Counted from the first letter of the stretch, positions 27,449 through 35,450 are shown. The stretch: 64,000 nucleotides of DNA from Shimia ponticola (GCF_007995215.1 NZ_VCDK01000006.1:558001-622000), one strand, 5' to 3'. The notes: generated by a model not told the origin, from the letters alone. Numbers and translations are program-made.

Positions 27449-28189
27449 TTAGGACGGAAATGGCGCGTCGGATCCCGGTCCGGCGCGCCCTTTTGTTGCA
27501 AACCGCTCTTTGATCTCGGCCACCCATAGCGGCACGGTGTGCGTCGCAGGCCCCGCGATCACCCGATCAAAAATCGGGTTGCCGGACGGCTCCAGCGTCA
27601 ATTCGTGACATTCCGCTCCGGCCTGCTGCGCAAACTCTCCAAACCCGGCAGCGGGATAGACCTGACCAGATGTTCCAATGGCGGCAAAAACCTCGGCCTG
27701 TGACAGCGCCTCCAGGATTCGGTCCATGTGATACGGGATTTCTCCAAACCAGACGATGTCAGGGCGTGCGCTCGGCGCCCCGCAGGATGGGCAGGCATGC
27801 CCAACTTCTAACTCTGTGGGTGACGGCCACCTGTGCCCGCAGGAGGCACACAGCGCCTGATCCAACTGACCATGCATATGCACCACCGCCCGGCTGCCGC
27901 CCGCCTCGTGCAGGCTATCCACGTTCTGTGTCACGAGCAGCAAGTCATCGCCAAAGGCGTGACCCAAATCAGTCAAAGCAATATGCGCGGCATTCGGTTG
28001 CGCTTTTGCCGCTCCTGCGCGGCGCTCGTTGTAGAACCGCTGAACCAGCGCCGGGTTGCGCGCGAACGCCTCTGGCGTTGCCACATCCTCAACTCGGTGG
28101 TTCTCCCAAAGGCCTCCACCACCGCGAAAGGTGTTCAGCCCGCTTTCGGCGGAAATTCCTGCGCCGGTCAGGATCACGATCTGGCTCAT
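27449..28189 (-). CDS. cobB: NAD-dependent protein deacylase (SIR2 family)
   Basis: A 246-residue sirtuin that removes acyl groups from protein lysines using NAD. Motifs: GAGISAESGLNTFRGGGGLWENH, TQNVDSLHEAGG, the catalytic His in VVHMHGQL, and a zinc site formed by CASC and CPSC. The spacing suits class III bacterial CobB, which often prefers succinyl-lysine; Tyr/Arg in FYNERRAGA match that type. It is divergent from the phosphatase gene at 28217 and convergent with the copper chaperone. Confidence 0.95.
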   Translation of the reverse strand: MSQIVILTGAGISAESGLNTFRGGGGLWENHRVEDVATPEAFARNPALVQRFYNERRAGAAKAQPNAAHIALTDLGHAFGDDLLLVTQNVDSLHEAGGSRAVVHMHGQLDQALCASCGHRWPSPTELEVGHACPSCGAPSARPDIVWFGEIPYHMDRILEALSQAEVFAAIGTSGQVYPAAGFGEFAQQAGAECHELTLEPSGNPIFDRVIAGPATHTVPLWVAEIKERFATKGRAGPGSDAPFPS

Positions 28190-28216
28190 GGGCGCAGGCT
28201 ATGGCAGGTAGAGGCC

Positions 28217-28642
28217 ATGCGCATCCTCTTTGTCTGTCTCGGCAACATCTGCCGGTCCCCAACCGCCGAAGCCATCGCCCGCAATCAAGGGCTGGCGTGT
28301 GACAGTGCCGGGACCGGGAATTGGCATATTGGCAAACCACCTTATGGACCGATGCAGGATGCCGCCCGCGCGAGGGGTATCGACATGTCAGGCCTCCGCG
28401 CCCGGCAATTCGGTCATGCTGATTTCCATGATTTTGATCTGATCATCGGGATGGATGACGAAAACATCGCCAATATTGAGGCACTGCGCCCGACTGGGTC
28501 AGAGACACCGGTTGTAAAACTGACCGACTATGGCAGCAGCGCCGATCACGTCCCTGACCCGTATTTCACCCGCGATTTTGACGAGGCGCTCGACATTATT
28601 GACGACGCCATCACCGGGCTGCGCCAGACCATTCAGGGCTGA
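28217..28642 (+). CDS. Low-molecular-weight protein-tyrosine phosphatase
   Basis: A 141-residue phosphatase. The P-loop CLGNICRSPTAEAIA at residues 7-21 carries C7 and R13; DPYFTRDFDEALDII near the C-terminus carries the general-acid aspartate. The ATG at 28217 gives the family's standard N-terminus (MRILFVCLGN); the frame is open much further upstream but only as antisense of cobB. Could act on tyrosine-phosphorylated proteins or on phospho-arginine; not resolvable here. Confidence 0.94.
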   Translation: MRILFVCLGNICRSPTAEAIARNQGLACDSAGTGNWHIGKPPYGPMQDAARARGIDMSGLRARQFGHADFHDFDLIIGMDDENIANIEALRPTGSETPVVKLTDYGSSADHVPDPYFTRDFDEALDIIDDAITGLRQTIQG

Positions 28643-28687
28643 CTCAGGTCCTTCTATGTTTCAAAAATACTCAAATCCGGCGCGCGC

Positions 28688-29029
28688 CTACCCGCGGCAC
28701 GACCGCTCAGCCGTGCGTGCAAAGGCCTTGTAGCGGTCCCAAAACGCGTCGGCGGCCGGGCCATCTGCGGTGCGGGCATCTTGTGCTCTTTGAGGATCGG
28801 CGAAAAAGCCAACGGCGCGCGCCCGGTCGCGGCTGCTGAGTTCTCGATTGGCAACGGCCTGAACACACCCGCAAAGTTGCCGTGACGCAGCTTTGCGACC
28901 CGCTGCAAGGCAGGCATCTTTGATCGGTCCTTCGGCGTAATAGGCAAGACGCGCGCTTGATCCGCCCCGGTCACCGCCACCACAGCCCGCCAATGCCGCT
29001 GCCGCGACAATCATCAGTATTACTCGCAT
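28688..29029 (-). CDS. Small lipoprotein of unknown function
   Basis: A 113-residue protein with a lipoprotein signal (MRVILMIVAAAALAGC, Cys16). The mature part is helical and Arg/Ala-rich, with CLAAG, LCGCVQAVANRELS and a final RSC; four cysteines in all could form disulfides. The layout (LCGCVQAVAN, RDRARAVGFFADPQRAQDARTAD) looks like a conserved Rhodobacterales protein, but I cannot name it. It converges with the phosphatase gene. Confidence 0.72.
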   Translation of the reverse strand: MRVILMIVAAAALAGCGGGDRGGSSARLAYYAEGPIKDACLAAGRKAASRQLCGCVQAVANRELSSRDRARAVGFFADPQRAQDARTADGPAADAFWDRYKAFARTAERSCRG

Positions 29030-29159
29030 GTTCCGGCCTCTGCTCTGCCATCCGTCCGGTCTTATGCCGGTTCCTCATATCGTGCCACGGCAAGGCAGCC
29101 TTGGCAATTGGCGCGCGGTCGCACACCTGCCTTTAGGCGGACAATTGGCCGTGATGGGG

Positions 29160-29555
29160 CTACCCGAGATCCACACGTCCTTTGTATTCGATCTGGCCAT
29201 CAAGATAGACGTTGACCGACACTGTGCGTGCCACAGCAGGCCCCAGATCAATGCGGATTTCCCGCGGCATGAGAGGCGCTCTGTTCACAGGCTCGGGACG
29301 GCGGGGTTGCAGAAAGTCGGGGTCGACGCCCGTGCCGCGGCTGGGCGCGCTGTTCTCCATGGTGCGCATTTCGGGTGGGTCAAAGTCCGGCCGCCATTGC
29401 GCTGTGCTTAAATCGACGCGGAGCGTTTGCGGATCAAGCCAACGGAATGCGTGATCCTTGAAGTAATGCGACCGCGACAGCATCCCTTTGATCATTAGGT
29501 AATCGCGGCCCTCCGCGCGTTGGGTGGTAATGGTTGGTTCAGACAGGCGCGGCAT
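29160..29555 (-). CDS. Small unknown protein, last gene of a five-gene cassette
   Basis: A 131-residue soluble protein with no signal or membrane segment. Alternating hydrophobic residues suggest beta strands (YLMIKGML, TLRVDLS, REIRIDLG, VSVNVYLDGQIEYKGRVDLG), with a Pro/Arg-rich loop in the middle (about residues 55-95). Its end resembles that of the protein at 30245 (V-x-V-(F/Y)-(L/V)-D-G ... L). The stop of the preceding gene lies three bases before its start region, so the two are tightly coupled. No known domain. Confidence 0.65.
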   Translation of the reverse strand: MPRLSEPTITTQRAEGRDYLMIKGMLSRSHYFKDHAFRWLDPQTLRVDLSTAQWRPDFDPPEMRTMENSAPSRGTGVDPDFLQPRRPEPVNRAPLMPREIRIDLGPAVARTVSVNVYLDGQIEYKGRVDLG

Positions 29556-29558
29556 GGT

Positions 29559-29849
29559 CTAGGCGAGAATGAAGGAGCCGCCGGCCACGGCAGCGTCATT
29601 GCATGTGATGGTGTAAGAACAGGTGCCCGCCGGCATGGCGTCTAGCGACACGGTTTCGCGGACTTGTTTCAGCATCATGGCCGTCATTCCTCCGGATGAT
29701 CCGCTGTCGTCGGTGTAATACCCAACGCTGATCTGGTTCCCGTTTGTCGAGATATGCGGGCCGCGCAGGGCGATGCCCACATGAGGTAGGGTCCCTGAAA
29801 TAATCAGGCTGCGACCCTCTGGGGTCACGGATGTTACAGTCAAAGTCAT
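29559..29849 (-). CDS. Small unknown beta-rich protein, cassette gene
   Basis: A 96-residue protein with no signal. It starts at the ATG at 29849, which has AGGAGGT upstream; the frame is open 70 codons further but without support. Pattern: VTSVTPEGRSLIISGTL, then NQISVGYYTDDSGSSGG and CSYTITCNDA. The T-x-D-x3-4-G-G segment followed by (V/M)-(S/T)-A matches the protein at 30245, hinting at common ancestry. Function unknown. Confidence 0.65.
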   Translation of the reverse strand: MTLTVTSVTPEGRSLIISGTLPHVGIALRGPHISTNGNQISVGYYTDDSGSSGGMTAMMLKQVRETVSLDAMPAGTCSYTITCNDAAVAGGSFILA

Positions 29850-29907
29850 CGAATTACCTCCTTCGATTGCCCCCCGGCGCGCGAGCGCACCGGGGGCCGA
29901 TCCGCGA

Positions 29908-30111
29908 TCAGGAATTGGCGCGCTTGGTCGCCTCTTGCGCGGCTCTGACCGCGTCACGTTTGCGCTGCTCGGCCTCTTGGCGCATTTGCGCGGCCTGACG
30001 GCGCGCATCCGCAGTCGTGGCGGCATTTTCCATCTCGTAGGCGCGTTTGATTTCCTCATCAGCTGCGTTCATCGCGTTGACGGCGGATTGTTGATCTGCT
30101 GTGCGGCCCAT
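29908..30111 (-). CDS. Short coiled-coil protein, cassette gene
   Basis: A 67-residue, almost fully helical protein rich in Ala, Glu, Arg and Gln (NAADEEIKRAYEMENAATT, then RRQAAQMRQEAEQRKRDAV), very probably a coiled coil. AGGAGG precedes the ATG by nine bases. It sits between two beta-type genes of the cassette. Function unknown. Confidence 0.62.
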   Translation of the reverse strand: MGRTADQQSAVNAMNAADEEIKRAYEMENAATTADARRQAAQMRQEAEQRKRDAVRAAQEATKRANS

Positions 30112-30244
30112 GAATTGGCCCTCCTGTGTTTAAGGTTTTTGATTTGAATGAGTGCTGAAACAAGCAACGCCAAAAGAGTTGCGAGAATTGTCAACTGGGA
30201 AAAGTCGGGAAACCCTGACCCAATCCCATGCGTCCGAAATGAGA

Positions 30245-30547
30245 TTAGGACAAATTCAAGATCTTCTCCGGGCTTCCATCCACGAAAATATGGACAAGAT
30301 ACTGGTTTTGGATCGCTTCATCCGGAATTGGCGCGGCAAGCTTCTGTGTGGTCAGCACCTGCGCGCTTACGCCGCCGGGATTGGCGTCCCGCGTGTTGAT
30401 CCGGACATGCAGTTCACTGCCACGCAAGATAATCTGATCGACGCTGGCTTTTATGGCCGGGGTGGCAGTTTCGACGTCAATCATCAACGTTGCGGGATGC
30501 GTCTCGGCCAGACTCCAGCCTGTGACGCGGGCGCGGAATGGGGTCAT
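30245..30547 (-). CDS. Small unknown beta-rich protein, cassette gene
   Basis: A 100-residue protein without signal. GAGGAG lies 11 bases before the ATG at 30547. The chain alternates hydrophobic residues (TLMIDVET, QIILRGSELHVRINTRD, YLVHIFVDGS). The segment NTRDANPGGVSAQVL matches the T-x-D...GG...A pattern of the protein at 29559, and the VDG turn matches the one at 29160. It is separated from the coiled-coil gene by 133 bp of AT-richer DNA. A plus-strand open frame across it is judged a shadow. Confidence 0.6.
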   Translation of the reverse strand: MTPFRARVTGWSLAETHPATLMIDVETATPAIKASVDQIILRGSELHVRINTRDANPGGVSAQVLTTQKLAAPIPDEAIQNQYLVHIFVDGSPEKILNLS

Positions 30548-30630
30548 GTTGTTGGAACTCCTCAGAAAATGGTGCGTGCGGGAAGCCACATGCTCCCGCA
30601 CAGGTTTGTTTGGAACTGTTTGAGCGCTGC

Positions 30631-30885
30631 CTAATGTGCTGCGGCTTTGGCCTCTTGGATGGCGCGGACACGATCCGCCCAGTCCTTGGTCCGGCGCGCA
30701 GCCTCTTCAAGTTCAAGGCGTTTGTTGTCGCGGGTGGAATGTTGGTCTGCGAGAATACCACTCTTGTCGAGGTCGCGGTAATAATCGGAGTCCCATTTGG
30801 CTTTGACTTCACGCTCGTGTTTCTCGGCGGCGCGAAGCTGCTTTAGGCTGCGTTGGTATTCCTTGTTTTCGTAAAGGGTCGTCAT
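30631..30885 (-). CDS. Short charged helical protein, first cassette gene
   Basis: An 84-residue, highly charged helical protein (LKQLRAAEKHEREVKAKWD, RLELEEAARRTKDWADRVRAIQ), probably a coiled coil with a central loop (DLDKSGILADQHSTRDN). No signal or membrane segment. GGAA precedes the ATG. It heads the minus-strand cassette and faces lepA across a 348-bp gene-free region that should hold the cassette promoter. Function unknown. Confidence 0.62.
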   Translation of the reverse strand: MTTLYENKEYQRSLKQLRAAEKHEREVKAKWDSDYYRDLDKSGILADQHSTRDNKRLELEEAARRTKDWADRVRAIQEAKAAAH

Positions 30886-31233
30886 GGTCGCAATTCCATT
30901 TAATCGTGCTTCTGAATGGTCTTAGATTGTGTGGGGAATTGCTATCTCACCAGTAAGGAAAGCCGCACCCCTGTTTGGGGGATTGTTTCTTTGGGTGGCT
31001 GCTGTTTCTGGGCCAGACGCGATTGATCCGTGCTGAGCGCAAGGCTGCACAAGCGCCGCTCGTGGGGCTGATCTAGACCTCAGCGGAACGCAGCAAACAC
31101 CGGGTCTCCAAGACCTCTTTTGGCCGACTGATTGTGGGGTGTGAGACGCACAAAAGACGCCTGTCGACACTGTGCATTTTCAACGCAGCCGCACGACCTT
31201 GACCGGGACCCCAACCTGCAGCATATCCGGTCC
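30886..31233. promoter_or_regulatory. Gene-free divergent region between the small-protein cassette and lepA
   Basis: No gene is seen in these 348 bp. The part next to the cassette is AT-richer. Near lepA, TTGACC (31199-31204), a 17-bp gap and CATATC (31222-31227) could be a promoter. It would start transcription at or next to the lepA ATG at 31234. Confidence 0.4.
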
Positions 31234-33030
31234 ATGACACCGCTTTCAAACATCCGCAATTTCTCGATCGTGGCCCACATCGACCACGGGAAATCGACGC
31301 TGGCTGACCGCCTGATCCAGTCCACGAACACCGTGGCGGACCGGGACATGAAGGAGCAGCTGCTCGACAGCATGGATATCGAACGCGAGCGCGGGATCAC
31401 GATCAAGGCGAACACGGTGCGCATTGATTACAAAGCCGCTGATGGTCAGGACTATGTTCTCAACCTGATCGACACCCCAGGACACGTGGACTTTGCCTAT
31501 GAGGTGTCTCGGTCGATGCGCGCGGTCGAAGGGTCGCTGTTGGTCGTCGATAGCACCCAAGGGGTCGAAGCACAGACGCTGGCCAACGTTTATCAGGCCA
31601 TCGACGCAGACCATGAGATTGTCCCGGTCCTGAACAAGATCGACCTGCCAGCCTCGGAACCCGAGCGCGTGGCTGAACAGATCGAGGATGTGATCGGCAT
31701 CGACGCCACCGATGCTTTGCTCGTGTCGGCCAAATCTGGCATCGGCATCCCAGAGACACTTGAGGCCATCGTGCAGCGATTGCCCGCGCCCGACGGCAAC
31801 GAAGATGCGCCGTTGAAGGCGATGCTGGTGGACAGTTGGTACGACGCCTATCTTGGTGTCATCGTCCTGATCCGCGTGATCGACGGTCGTCTGAAAAAGG
31901 GCGAAAAGGTCAAGTTCATGTCGAATGACTCGATCCACCATGTGGATCGCATCGGCGTGTTCCGTCCCGAGATGGAGAACGTCGACAGCCTCGGCCCCGG
32001 CGAAATCGGTTTCCTCACCGCGTCGATCAAACAGGTCCGCGACACTCGCGTGGGTGACACCATCACCCACCAGCGCAACGAAGTTGAGCCGCTGCCGGGC
32101 TTTAAGCCTGCGCAACCGGTGGTGTTCTGTGGCCTCTTCCCAGTGGATAGTGCCGAGTTCGAGGACCTGCGCGACGCGATTGAGAAACTCGCGCTCAACG
32201 ATGCGAGCTTCAGCTTCGAGATGGAAACCTCCGCCGCCCTCGGCTTTGGCTTCCGCTGCGGCTTCCTCGGGCTTTTGCACCTTGAAGTGATCCGCGATCG
32301 CATCGAACGCGAATATAACATCGAATTGATCACCACCGCGCCGTCGGTGATCTACCACGTCTACATGAAGGACGGCACGCAGATCGACCTGCACAACCCC
32401 GCCGACATGCCCGACGTCACGCTGGTCGACCATATTGAAGAACCCCGGATCAAGGCGACGATCCTTGTGCCTGACGACTATCTGGGCGACGTGCTCAAGC
32501 TCTGCCAGGACCGCCGTGGCATCCAACTCGACCTGACCTATGCCGGCTCCCGCGCTATGGCAGTCTATGACCTGCCCCTGAACGAGGTCGTCTTTGACTT
32601 CTACGACCGCCTGAAATCGGTGACCAAGGGCTACGCGTCCTTTGACTATCAGATGGAGGGCTACCGTCAGGACAACCTCGTCAAGATGTCCGTTCTCGTG
32701 AACGAGGAACCGGTCGACGCGCTGTCGATGATGGTCCACCGCGACCGCGCCGAACAACGCGGCCGCGCCATGTGCGAAAAGCTCAAAGACCTCATCCCCC
32801 GACACATGTTCAAAATCCCGATCCAGGCGGCCATCGGCGGCAAGGTCATCGCGCGCGAGACACTGTCGGCACTCCGCAAAGACGTGACTGCCAAATGCTA
32901 CGGCGGCGACGCGACGCGTAAGAAGAAGCTGCTGGAAAAGCAGAAGGCCGGTAAGAAGAAGATGCGCCAGTTTGGGAAAGTCGACATACCGCAGGAAGCT
33001 TTCATAAGTGCGCTTAAGATGGACGGCTAA
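31234..33030 (+). CDS. lepA: Elongation factor 4 (LepA)
   Basis: A 598-residue ribosomal translocase-like GTPase. G1 is [13 protein letters not shown], then the switch region [18 protein letters not shown]3 DTPGHVDF, G4 NKIDLP and G5 SAKSGIG. The LepA-specific C-terminal domain ends with [34 protein letters not shown]. The ATG at 31234 gives the conserved start [19 protein letters not shown]; no Shine-Dalgarno is visible. The last codons and the stop lie inside a long inverted repeat. Confidence 0.97.
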   Translation: MTPLSNIRNFSIVAHIDHGKSTLADRLIQSTNTVADRDMKEQLLDSMDIERERGITIKANTVRIDYKAADGQDYVLNLIDTPGHVDFAYEVSRSMRAVEGSLLVVDSTQGVEAQTLANVYQAIDADHEIVPVLNKIDLPASEPERVAEQIEDVIGIDATDALLVSAKSGIGIPETLEAIVQRLPAPDGNEDAPLKAMLVDSWYDAYLGVIVLIRVIDGRLKKGEKVKFMSNDSIHHVDRIGVFRPEMENVDSLGPGEIGFLTASIKQVRDTRVGDTITHQRNEVEPLPGFKPAQPVVFCGLFPVDSAEFEDLRDAIEKLALNDASFSFEMETSAALGFGFRCGFLGLLHLEVIRDRIEREYNIELITTAPSVIYHVYMKDGTQIDLHNPADMPDVTLVDHIEEPRIKATILVPDDYLGDVLKLCQDRRGIQLDLTYAGSRAMAVYDLPLNEVVFDFYDRLKSVTKGYASFDYQMEGYRQDNLVKMSVLVNEEPVDALSMMVHRDRAEQRGRAMCEKLKDLIPRHMFKIPIQAAIGGKVIARETLSALRKDVTAKCYGGDATRKKKLLEKQKAGKKKMRQFGKVDIPQEAFISALKMDG

Positions 33031-33061
33031 AGCCGTCCATCCCGCGCGCACTTATGAAAGC
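32998..33061. repeat. Nested inverted repeat spanning the lepA stop codon
   Basis: Outer 16-bp arms (32998-33013 and 33046-33061) and inner 9-bp arms (33020-33028 and 33031-33039) are perfect. The TAA at 33028-33030 forms part of the inner loop. It could act as a terminator or be one edge of an inserted repeat element. Confidence 0.85.
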
Positions 33062-33066
33062 GGTGC

Positions 33067-33189
33067 GCGAAAGCGACTTTCTGCAAGAAAGTCTGCGGGC
33101 GCACTCGGTGCAGAAAAGAGTACTGTCGCCCGTCGGGGAAAGCGACTTTTGGAACAAAAGTCTGCGGCCCGACCCGGTGCAGAAGAGAG
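33067..33189. repeat. Two tandem copies of a 54-bp repeat
   Basis: Copies at 33067-33120 and 33136-33189 align without gaps, 43 of 54 bases identical, 69 bp apart. Each carries AAAGCGACTTT followed by AAAGTCTGCGG and GGTGCAGAA. No gene is supported across them. Confidence 0.8.
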
Positions 33190-33216
33190 CGCAACGCTGC
33201 AGCCATACCACCCGCA

Positions 33217-33360
33217 GCCCCGGACCCGATCCGGGGCCTCAAACCACCCAACCCTTCCAAATCACACTCCCAATCACCAAACCCGCCCGGTGGGAACCAC
33301 CGGGCAGCGCCCGACCCTCCCCCCGGGAGGGCGCTTCACGCCCACCCAGGGTCGGGCGCT
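33217..33360. repeat. Cluster of three perfect GC-rich palindromes
   Basis: GCCCCGGA/TCCGGGGC (33217-33237), GCCCGGTGG/CCACCGGGC with a GAA loop (33285-33305) and a 13-bp pair AGCGCCCGACCCT/AGGGTCGGGCGCT (33306-33318 with 33348-33360). They resemble dispersed REP-type elements. With the tandem repeat upstream they fill most of the 445 bp between lepA and the next gene; the rest, to 33475, shows only a short AT-rich leader. Confidence 0.75.
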
Positions 33361-33475
33361 GGTCCCAAGAGCCATTTAGAGAAGCAAATCGCTTTTATTC
33401 ACCCAACATCTGATTAAACTCCCGGTAAGCGTGCAGATTTAAGCATCCGTTGCACAATGTTAAATGAGGAACTTT

Positions 33476-34858
33476 ATGACCACCTTTTCGTCGGGACACC
33501 TTAACAGTGACGAAGTCAAAGCCTTGTGTGCTCTGGATGAAGGACAAAGAATGGATTTGAAATCTGCGAGAATACAGCCTGCAAAACTGTCCCAGGCAAT
33601 ATCAGCTTTTGCAAACACAGATGGCGGTGAGCTCTATATTGGCATTGAAGATGATAAAGCCTGGAAGGGATTTGAAAAGCAGGAGGAGGCGAATGGCCTT
33701 ACGAGTGTAATTTTTGACATGTTCCCTGTTCAGGACTATCTGCATGCGTCATTCCTGACCGGTGAAGGTCAACATGGGTATGTGCTAAAATTGGAGATAT
33801 TTCGAACTCCAGATGTTAAATTTGCCACCAACGGGAATGCCTACACACGGTTTGGAGCGCAAAATAGGAAGGTCGCTGGTTCAGATGCAATTATGCGTCT
33901 CAAGTACACGAAGGGAGTGCACTCGTTTGAAGATGAGTTGGTCAATGACTCGATAGAGGATGTAGTAAACTCCCTTGCAATCCTAGAATTCTCTCTCAGT
34001 TTGCCAACTGAGCCTGAGCCAATTGAATGGCTTAAGAAGCAAAAGCTCATTTCCGGCGGCCGAGCTAATGTTGCCGCATACATGCTCTTCGGCGAGGAGC
34101 CGCAAATCGAGTTTCCTAAAGCTGCGGTCAAGATTTATAGATATAAAACGGCTGCCCCTGAGGGAACACGTGACACGCTTGCATTTGATCCCAAGACCAT
34201 CGATGGACCACTTGTGTCGATGATTTCGGAGGCGGTAAAAACCACCAAGGAAGCTGTCCAAGATATCCCGAAAATCGGTGCGGTTGGTCTTGAGTCGGTT
34301 GTTTACCCCGAAGAGGCAATTCACGAAGTGTTAACCAATGCCGTATTGCATCGAGATTATAGCGCAAAGGATGAAGTGCACATTCGGATTTTTGACAACA
34401 GAATCGAAATATTTAGCCCCGGTAAGTTGCCTGGGTACGTTACTCCACAGAATATTTTGAAGGAGAGATTTGCCCGAAATCCAAAGATGGTTAGGATCGC
34501 CAATAAATTTCCGAACGCCCCAAACAAAGACATCGGAGAAGGGTTGAATACTACCTTTGAGAAAATGCGTGAACTAAAGCTTCGCGACCCCGTTATTGCA
34601 GAGTCTGAGGCTGGAGTTACAGTTACTTTGTTTCATGAACTGCTCGCATCGCCGGAGGAGATTATTAGTAAATACCTTGTTGAACATGGAGAAATAAATA
34701 ACTCGAAAGCGAGGGAGATTTGTAGGGAGGGTAGTGAAAACAAAATTAAGCGAGTTTTTGAACGTATGATGGGTTCCGAAATCATTGAAAGAATTCCGGG
34801 AAAGAGGGGTAGGGCCACTTCATATAGACTTAAGGTGATTGAAGCGGATGAAAGCTGA
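33476..34858 (+). CDS. AlbA_2 (Schlafen-like) and HATPase domain protein
   Basis: A 460-residue protein. The N-terminal Schlafen/AlbA_2 domain shows QRMDLKSAR and ISAFANTDGGELYIGIEDD. A middle HATPase_c_4-type domain shows PEEAIHEVLTNAVLHRDYS, IRIFDNRIEIFSPGKLPG and KDIGEGLNTTF. A winged-helix tail follows (about residues 395-455). Such proteins are found as putative regulators and in mobile or defence regions. GAGGA lies five bases before the ATG at 33476; a start at 33464 is possible. The gene is clearly AT-richer and uses more A/T-ending codons than its neighbours, which suggests recent transfer. Confidence 0.85.
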   Translation: MTTFSSGHLNSDEVKALCALDEGQRMDLKSARIQPAKLSQAISAFANTDGGELYIGIEDDKAWKGFEKQEEANGLTSVIFDMFPVQDYLHASFLTGEGQHGYVLKLEIFRTPDVKFATNGNAYTRFGAQNRKVAGSDAIMRLKYTKGVHSFEDELVNDSIEDVVNSLAILEFSLSLPTEPEPIEWLKKQKLISGGRANVAAYMLFGEEPQIEFPKAAVKIYRYKTAAPEGTRDTLAFDPKTIDGPLVSMISEAVKTTKEAVQDIPKIGAVGLESVVYPEEAIHEVLTNAVLHRDYSAKDEVHIRIFDNRIEIFSPGKLPGYVTPQNILKERFARNPKMVRIANKFPNAPNKDIGEGLNTTFEKMRELKLRDPVIAESEAGVTVTLFHELLASPEEIISKYLVEHGEINNSKAREICREGSENKIKRVFERMMGSEIIERIPGKRGRATSYRLKVIEADES

Positions 34859-34934
34859 TTGTCTACCTCGGTGCTAGAAGCACGATGCCAAAAGAGAAAT
34901 TGCCGAGCTATGAAAGACGCCGATCCCACTCCAA

Positions 34935-35450
34935 TCACTCTGCATCACGTCTGGCATCGCGACTCACCGACGAATGCGGCCACTCATCGGGCGCGCTCAC
35001 ATATCCATGCTTCACTGGATTCCACGCGCAATACCGCATGTGATGCCAATAATCGGCCTCGTTTCGGATCAAATGCTCCCAAAATCGGGGTTGCCAAGAC
35101 CCCACCTCGCCCTTCCGGCGTAGGGCGGGGTTCACCCCGCCGTACAATGCGCCAACCGGGGCAGGCGGGATAAATCCCGCCCTGCGGCAGCGGCGGGAAA
35201 AACCCGCCTTAATCGCACCCCAGCGTGTTGAAAAATCTGCGTCGCCATCTGGCAATGTCCAAACTGCGTGCAAATGATCCGGCAGCACCACCATCGCCTC
35301 AATTCGAAACGGCCGCCGCCTTTGCACCTCTGCCACCGCAGCTCGCAAATCCGCAACCCGGTCCACGAGCATCCCTGACGACCGATCCGCCAAGTTCACC
35401 GTAAAGAAAAACGTCCCACCCGGCGCATGGGCTCTCACATAGCGCGGCAT
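34935..35450 (-). CDS. REP-associated tyrosine transposase (RAYT), apparently intact
   Basis: A 171-residue IS200-like Y1 endonuclease. The HUH motif is VVLPDHLHAVW (H59, H61), the catalytic tyrosine is Y140 in MRYCAWNPVKHG, and the family tail WPHSSV is present. WQPRFWEHLIRNEADYW is also typical. Residues 81-109 (RRCRRAGFIPPAPVGALYGGVNPAL...) replace a shorter loop and are encoded by three GC palindromes. RAYTs are single-copy, domesticated relatives of transposases that process REP palindromes. Confidence 0.9.
   Translation of the reverse strand: MPRYVRAHAPGGTFFFTVNLADRSSGMLVDRVADLRAAVAEVQRRRPFRIEAMVVLPDHLHAVWTLPDGDADFSTRWGAIKAGFSRRCRRAGFIPPAPVGALYGGVNPALRRKGEVGSWQPRFWEHLIRNEADYWHHMRYCAWNPVKHGYVSAPDEWPHSSVSRDARRDAE
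35124..35208. repeat. Three REP-like palindromes inside the RAYT frame
   Basis: GGCGGGG-TTCA-CCCCGCC (35124-35141), GGCGGGAT-AA-ATCCCGCC (35164-35181) and GGCGGG-A5-CCCGCC (35192-35208) share the GGCGGG/CCCGCC core and keep the transposase frame open. Confidence 0.85.

Noticed and set aside
30152-30634. A 160-codon plus-strand frame across the cassette
   Set aside because: It lies opposite a minus-strand gene with a good ribosome site and beta-strand pattern; the plus frame has no such support.
31246-33051. A 601-codon open frame on the minus strand opposite lepA
   Set aside because: lepA on the plus strand is certain; the antisense frame stays open only because of strong GC-biased codon use and has no recognisable domain.
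33008-33413. Open frames through the repeats after lepA
   Set aside because: They consist of the 54-bp repeats and palindromes, in both strands, with no start-site support.
33031-33475. Possible tRNA or small structured RNA gene
   Set aside because: The hairpins are separate simple palindromes; no cloverleaf or T-loop sequence was found. No tRNA was recognised in other gaps either.
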